Origin: Acidimicrobiales bacterium
Lineage (GTDB): Bacteria; Actinomycetota; Acidimicrobiia; Acidimicrobiales; Poriferisodalaceae
Direction: 5' to 3'
Assembly (NCBI GenBank): GCA_020439485.1
Contig: JAGQSP010000384.1
Location: 1-8,687, forward strand
DNA: 8,687 bases
Part shown: piece by piece, positions 5,432 to 8,687 of the stretch
How the letters are laid out: every line of letters starts with the position of its first letter
Numbering within the stretch: position 1 is the first letter of the stretch
Translations under genes and position numbers: made by a program
The notes under the pieces: model-generated
What the model was told of the DNA's origin: nothing
Databases searched by the model: none
Seen by the model: only the letters and a program-made list of their open reading frames with translations

Positions 5432-7381
5432 ATGTCGTCATTGTGGCCGCGTCTCGAACCGTTGTTGATGCGCGTGCAGAAGCCTGCGCGCTACATCGGC
5501 TCCGAGGGCTTCATGACCGTGCCCCGCCATGCTCCCGGCAAGGTGTCCTGGCTGGTCGTCTACCCCGACACCTACGAGATCGGGCTGCCCAACCAGGGCA
5601 TCCAGATCTTGGCCGAGATACTGAACGAACGCGACGACGCGGTCGCCGAGCGTTCGTACACGCCGTGGCCAGACATGGCCGCCGAACTCAGGGCTGCCAA
5701 CATTCCGCTGTTCTCGCTCGAGACCCACCGCGCGGCCGGCGAGTTCGACGTCATCGGATTCAACCTCGCGGCCGAACTGGTCTACACCAACGTTCTCGAG
5801 ACCCTCGATCTGGCCGGTGTGCCGATCCGCGCCGCGGCCCGAGCAGACGATGACCCCATCGTCGTCATCGGGGGCCACGCGGCGTTCAACCCCGAGCCCA
5901 TGGCCGACTTCGTCGACGTGGTTGCACTGGGCGACGGCGAGGAGTTGGTTGGCGACATCACCGAGGTGGTTCGCCAGTGGAAGGCCGCCGGCAAGCCGCA
6001 GGGGTCGCGTCGGCAGTTGCTGCGCGAATTAGCTCAGATACAGGGCTGTTACATCCCGTCTCTGTACGACGTCACCTATGACGGCCACGACATCGTCGCC
6101 ATCGAACCCAACGCTCCAGAAGCCCCCGAGCTGGTCCAGAAGCGCACCGTCGCCGACCTGGCCGATTGGCCCTATCCCAAGACGCCACTGGTTCCCCTGA
6201 CCGAGGTCGTCCACGACCGCCTCAACGTCGAGATCTTCCGCGGGTGCACCAGGGGCTGTCGCTTCTGCCAGGCGGGCATGATCACCCGCCCGGTGCGCGA
6301 GCGGCCGGCCGACCAGGTTCGCACCATGGTGACCCAAGGCCTGTCTCGCACCGGCTACGACGAGGTCGCGCTGACATCTCTCAGCACCGCAGACTTCTCG
6401 GGCATCGAAGAGGTCGTCGACGCCATCGTCTCTGACCCCACCAGCTGCGGCCAGACCTCGATCTCGCTGCCCAGCCTCAGGGTCGACGCGTTCACCGTGG
6501 GCCTGGCGGCCCAGGTGTCCAACGCCAGACGCTCGGGCCTGACCTTCGCCCCCGAGGCCGGCACCTGGCGTATGCGCCAGATAATCAACAAACTGGTTCT
6601 CGACGAAGACCTCTACGGCGCTGTCGAGTCGGCATACAGCCAGGGTTGGCAGCGCATGAAGCTGTACTTCCTGACCGGCCTGCCCTCCGAGATGGACGAA
6701 GACACCCTGGGCATCTACGACCTGGCCGCCAACTGTGTAGAGCTTGGCCGCCAATACACCAACCGCGCTTCGGTGACGGTTTCGCTCGGCGGGTTCGTCC
6801 CCAAGGCCCACACGCCCTTCCAGTGGTTCGGGCAGAACTCGGTCGACGAGATGAGGCGCAAGATCGGCCTGCTGCGCGACGCCAGCCGCCGCAACGGCCG
6901 GGTCAACCTCAAGTGGCACGACGCCAAGGCATCGATGATCGAGGGCCTGGCGAGCCGCGGCGATCGCCGTCTGGGCGCGGTCATCGAGCGGGTTTGGCGC
7001 AACGGTGGCGTGTTCCAGGAGTGGGGCGAGTACTTCGACTACGACCTGTGGGTCGACAGCTGCGAGGCCGAGGGGGTATCGCTCGACCACGTCGTAACCC
7101 GGCATCGCCACGAAGACGAGATCTTGCCGTGGGAGCACATCCACGCCGGTCTGCACAAAGACTTCCTGTGGCAAGACTGGCAAGACGCCCTGGCCGGCCA
7201 CGGAATCCCCGACTGTAGGTGGACTCCCTGCTACGACTGTGGTGCATGCACCGAGTACGGAGTCGAACACGTCGTCGCTTCGCCGGTGCCGCCCGCCGGG
7301 GGCAGTCAGGGCACAGGCCAAGACCTTCCCGAGACCGGCTGGGTGCCGGTCAGCTTGTCGCGTGCCGAGGTTCGCACGTGA
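5432..7381 (+). CDS. TIGR03960-type radical SAM protein of unknown function
   Basis: This 649-residue protein belongs to the radical SAM superfamily, which uses a [4Fe-4S] cluster to cleave S-adenosylmethionine. The N-terminal part (about 20-230) looks like a cobalamin-binding-type Rossmann region: YPDTYEIGLPNQGIQIL (44-60), IGGHAAFNPEP (146-156) and GDGEE (167-171). I do not see a DxHxxG motif, so cobalamin binding is uncertain. The core begins near 265 with the cluster motif C272-x3-C276-x2-C279 (FRGCTRGCRFCQAGM), followed by TFAPEAGT (371-378) and KLYFLTGLP (410-418). A C-terminal cysteine group, C595-x4-C600-x2-C603-x2-C606, could hold a second cluster or zinc. The family is regularly paired with or fused to the DUF2344 protein encoded next, and the genes overlap by 4 bases. 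ATG at 5432 includes the conserved N-terminal LEPLLMRVQKPARYIG. The substrate is unknown; a neighbouring RNase suggests RNA, but this is only inference. Confidence 0.9.
   Translation: MSSLWPRLEPLLMRVQKPARYIGSEGFMTVPRHAPGKVSWLVVYPDTYEIGLPNQGIQILAEILNERDDAVAERSYTPWPDMAAELRAANIPLFSLETHRAAGEFDVIGFNLAAELVYTNVLETLDLAGVPIRAAARADDDPIVVIGGHAAFNPEPMADFVDVVALGDGEELVGDITEVVRQWKAAGKPQGSRRQLLRELAQIQGCYIPSLYDVTYDGHDIVAIEPNAPEAPELVQKRTVADLADWPYPKTPLVPLTEVVHDRLNVEIFRGCTRGCRFCQAGMITRPVRERPADQVRTMVTQGLSRTGYDEVALTSLSTADFSGIEEVVDAIVSDPTSCGQTSISLPSLRVDAFTVGLAAQVSNARRSGLTFAPEAGTWRMRQIINKLVLDEDLYGAVESAYSQGWQRMKLYFLTGLPSEMDEDTLGIYDLAANCVELGRQYTNRASVTVSLGGFVPKAHTPFQWFGQNSVDEMRRKIGLLRDASRRNGRVNLKWHDAKASMIEGLASRGDRRLGAVIERVWRNGGVFQEWGEYFDYDLWVDSCEAEGVSLDHVVTRHRHEDEILPWEHIHAGLHKDFLWQDWQDALAGHGIPDCRWTPCYDCGACTEYGVEHVVASPVPPAGGSQGTGQDLPETGWVPVSLSRAEVRT
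7367..7370 (+). promoter_or_regulatory. Ribosome binding site for the DUF2344 gene
   Basis: GAGG lies 7 bases before GTG at 7378, inside the end of the radical SAM gene. It supports the GTG start over upstream in-frame starts, which would give a long, non-family-like N-terminus read out of frame through the radical SAM gene. Confidence 0.6.
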
Positions 7382-8148
7382 CCACCAACAATTCGATTCT
7401 GCGTATCCGTTACTCGAAGCTGGGCAAGGTGCGATACACGAGCCATCGTGACACCGCCCGAATCTGGGAACGAACGCTTCGAAAGGTGGGGATGCCGGTC
7501 GCGTACAGCGAAGGCTTCTCCCCACGACCCAAGCTGGGCTTTGGCCTGGCGCTTCCTACCGGCTACGAATCCGCCGGTGAATACCTGGACATCACCGTCG
7601 CTGCGCCCGATGAACTCGATGGCGCCCTCGTCGGTGTGGGGTTGGCCGATGGCCGACGTTTCGACATCGAGTCGCTGTCCCAGTTGCTCTCGCAGGCACT
7701 GCCCGATGGGATCGACGTCCAGGCCGTTGAGGTGCTCGAGAACCGTGGCGAATCACTCCAGGAGCAGATCGTCATGTGCGGGTGGGAGTTCGAGATCTCC
7801 GATCTCGAACCCGAAGACGCCCGCGCCGCGGTGACCAGAGTCCTCGAATCGGTGTCGTTGCAGACGACACGAGAACACAAGGGTGCCGAACGCACCGAAG
7901 ACATCAGGCCGTCAATTCACCGCCTGGAGGTCATCGGTCCGAGCGATTGGGGCACGTGGTTGCAGGCCGACTTGTCGGCCAAGCCACGTGTCGTTCGCCC
8001 CTCCGAACTCGTTCCGGTCCTGGCGCCGGGTTGCGAGCTGACGAGGGCCAAGCGCACCCACCAATGGAAAGAGCAGGCAGGTTCGCACCTGGAGCCACTG
8101 GCTCCGGTAGCGCCGCTCGCTCCGCACGCCATGGTGCGTGCGTCATGA
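7378..8148 (+). CDS. DUF2344 / TIGR03936 radical SAM-linked protein
   Basis: This 256-residue protein is the partner found next to, or fused to, TIGR03960 radical SAM proteins. Its function is not known to me. The family signature is clear: LRIRYSKLGKVRYTSHRD (8-25), then YSEGFSPRPKLGFG (43-56), then LALPTGYESAGEYLDITV. The remainder, rich in Asp and Glu, includes a long acidic middle region and ends in a proline/alanine-rich tail (LAPVAPLAPHA) that is probably disordered. The GTG at 7378 shares bases with the radical SAM stop (GTGA), has a GAGG site, and places the conserved start of the domain a few residues in. An upstream extension of this frame exists to 7219, but it runs inside the radical SAM gene and lacks family character. 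The 4-base overlap suggests the two proteins are made in equal amounts and act together. Confidence 0.9.
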   Translation: MTTNNSILRIRYSKLGKVRYTSHRDTARIWERTLRKVGMPVAYSEGFSPRPKLGFGLALPTGYESAGEYLDITVAAPDELDGALVGVGLADGRRFDIESLSQLLSQALPDGIDVQAVEVLENRGESLQEQIVMCGWEFEISDLEPEDARAAVTRVLESVSLQTTREHKGAERTEDIRPSIHRLEVIGPSDWGTWLQADLSAKPRVVRPSELVPVLAPGCELTRAKRTHQWKEQAGSHLEPLAPVAPLAPHAMVRAS

Positions 8149-8150
8149 GA

Positions 8151-8155
8151 AGGGA
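8151..8155 (+). promoter_or_regulatory. Ribosome binding site for the RNase E/G-like gene
   Basis: AGGGA lies 8 bases before GTG at 8164. A second AGGAG (8160-8164) touches the start codon and is too close to use. No other ATG or GTG follows in frame nearby, so GTG at 8164 is the preferred start. Confidence 0.55.
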
Positions 8156-8163
8156 AACCAGGA

Positions 8164-8687
8164 GTGAACGACACTCCCGACACGGGACACGTCGTCGAGT
8201 CTCAGCCCGCATCAGGCGGGTCAGGGCCGACGATTCGTCGCCGTCGAATCATCACACAGGACCAGAAGGAGTCATCGGCTGACACCGAGGCTCGGGCCGA
8301 CAAACAGCCGCCCGAGCCCCAAGCGTCTCCAGACAACGAGGCAGCCCAGGCGGGCGACTCGGGCGAGGCTCCTCGCAAACGCACGCGCCGCATCTCGGGC
8401 GCGTCAAAACCACGAACCCCCAGGGGTGCTGGTGCAAAGCCTGCGCCCAACGCATCCGAGGCATCCGAGCCGGCGCCTCGAGACACCACAGACCAGGCAC
8501 AACCGGGCGAGGATGCCAAAGAGGCTGCGGCCAAGCTTCCGCCGCTGCCCCCTGCTGCTACGCCCAAGCCGCGCATCGGCGACAGCAGGCCGGCACCCGC
8601 CGGTGCCGCCGATGGCGAGCAAGACCAGGCCAAGTCGGGCGAGGGATCGGGCCAGCGCCGTCGGCGTCGAGGGGGCCGGGGTCGCGG
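8164..8687 (+). CDS. Probable RNase E/G family ribonuclease, N-terminal disordered region (3' truncated by window)
   Basis: The frame is open from GTG at 8164 to the end of the window: 174 complete codons with no stop. The visible part has no folded domain. It is rich in Ala, Pro, Glu, Asp, Gln and Arg, with arginine-rich patches at about 25-28 (TIRRRRIITQ), 71-76 (PRKRTRRISG) and 165-174 (RRRRRGGRGR). This composition, ending in an RGG-like patch, resembles the N-terminal extension that precedes the S1 and catalytic domains in actinobacterial RNase E/G proteins. In Actinobacteria the radical SAM-DUF2344 pair is commonly followed by such a gene, then ribosomal protein genes rplU and rpmA. RNase E/G starts mRNA decay and rRNA processing. 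The catalytic part lies outside the window, so the call depends on context and composition; another disordered RNA-binding protein remains possible. Confidence 0.7.
   Translation, partial: MNDTPDTGHVVESQPASGGSGPTIRRRRIITQDQKESSADTEARADKQPPEPQASPDNEAAQAGDSGEAPRKRTRRISGASKPRTPRGAGAKPAPNASEASEPAPRDTTDQAQPGEDAKEAAAKLPPLPPAATPKPRIGDSRPAPAGAADGEQDQAKSGEGSGQRRRRRGGRGR

Noticed and set aside
7219..7377. Upstream extension of the DUF2344 frame to an ATG at 7219
   Set aside because: It lies within the conserved C-terminal cysteine region of the radical SAM gene in another frame. GTG at 7378 has a ribosome site and begins just before the family's conserved start.
6029..7525. 498-codon open frame on the minus strand opposite the radical SAM gene
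   Set aside because: It is a shadow of a well-conserved + strand gene, crosses into the next gene, and has no family-like motif or upstream ribosome site.
8202..8633. Minus-strand frame opposite the RNase E/G-like N-terminus
   Set aside because: It is the complement of low-complexity coding sequence. The + strand frame has a ribosome site, fits operon order and remains open to the window end.
1..8687. Mobile element, defence system, CRISPR or toxin-antitoxin content
   Set aside because: No transposase, integrase, nuclease-helicase, array of regular repeats or small gene pair was seen. All genes fit a conserved core-genome order.

Overview
The window is a high-GC, gene-dense stretch in which every gene lies on the + strand. 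It is best explained as an actinobacterial chromosome, possibly a member of the Acidimicrobiia. This placement is inference. It rests on high GC, frequent GTG/TTG starts, short gene overlaps, Thr-rich extracytoplasmic tails, and a gene order I remember as shared with Streptomyces (cell-elongation cluster, then the radical SAM / DUF2344 pair, then RNase E/G). No rRNA, tRNA, CRISPR array, insertion sequence, phage gene or convincing Rho-independent terminator was seen. No gap between genes exceeds 63 bases.

Region 1 (1-5368) is a cell-elongation (Rod complex) operon: the 3' end of mreB, then mreC, mreD, mrdA (PBP2) and rodA. MreB filaments on the inner membrane face, the MreC/MreD membrane proteins, the PBP2 transpeptidase and the RodA glycosyltransferase together insert peptidoglycan along the side wall. 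Gaps are 18, 4 and 37 bases, and mrdA and rodA overlap by 4 bases, so co-transcription and partial translational coupling are likely. Two proteins carry unusual C-terminal extensions outside the membrane: MreC has a 92-residue tail that is about half threonine, and PBP2 has a roughly 90-residue tail containing its only two cysteines and ending in a sorting-signal-like hydrophobic-plus-arginine segment.

Region 2 (5369-5431) is the largest gap, 63 bases. It holds an imperfect direct repeat and a possible -10 box placed so that the next gene could be read from a leaderless or nearly leaderless mRNA.

Region 3 (5432-8687) is a second gene group: a radical SAM protein of the TIGR03960 type, overlapped by 4 bases by a DUF2344/TIGR03936 'radical SAM-linked' protein, then a protein that runs off the window and looks like the disordered, arginine-rich N-terminus of an RNase E/G. 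The radical SAM / DUF2344 pair is widely conserved but, as far as I know, has no established function. It is the most credible uncharacterised system here. The window otherwise looks like ordinary core genome rather than an accessory region. One genome-scale signature also stands out: the palindrome TCGA is several-fold over-represented, tied to a strong preference for CTC over CTG before Asp and Glu codons.
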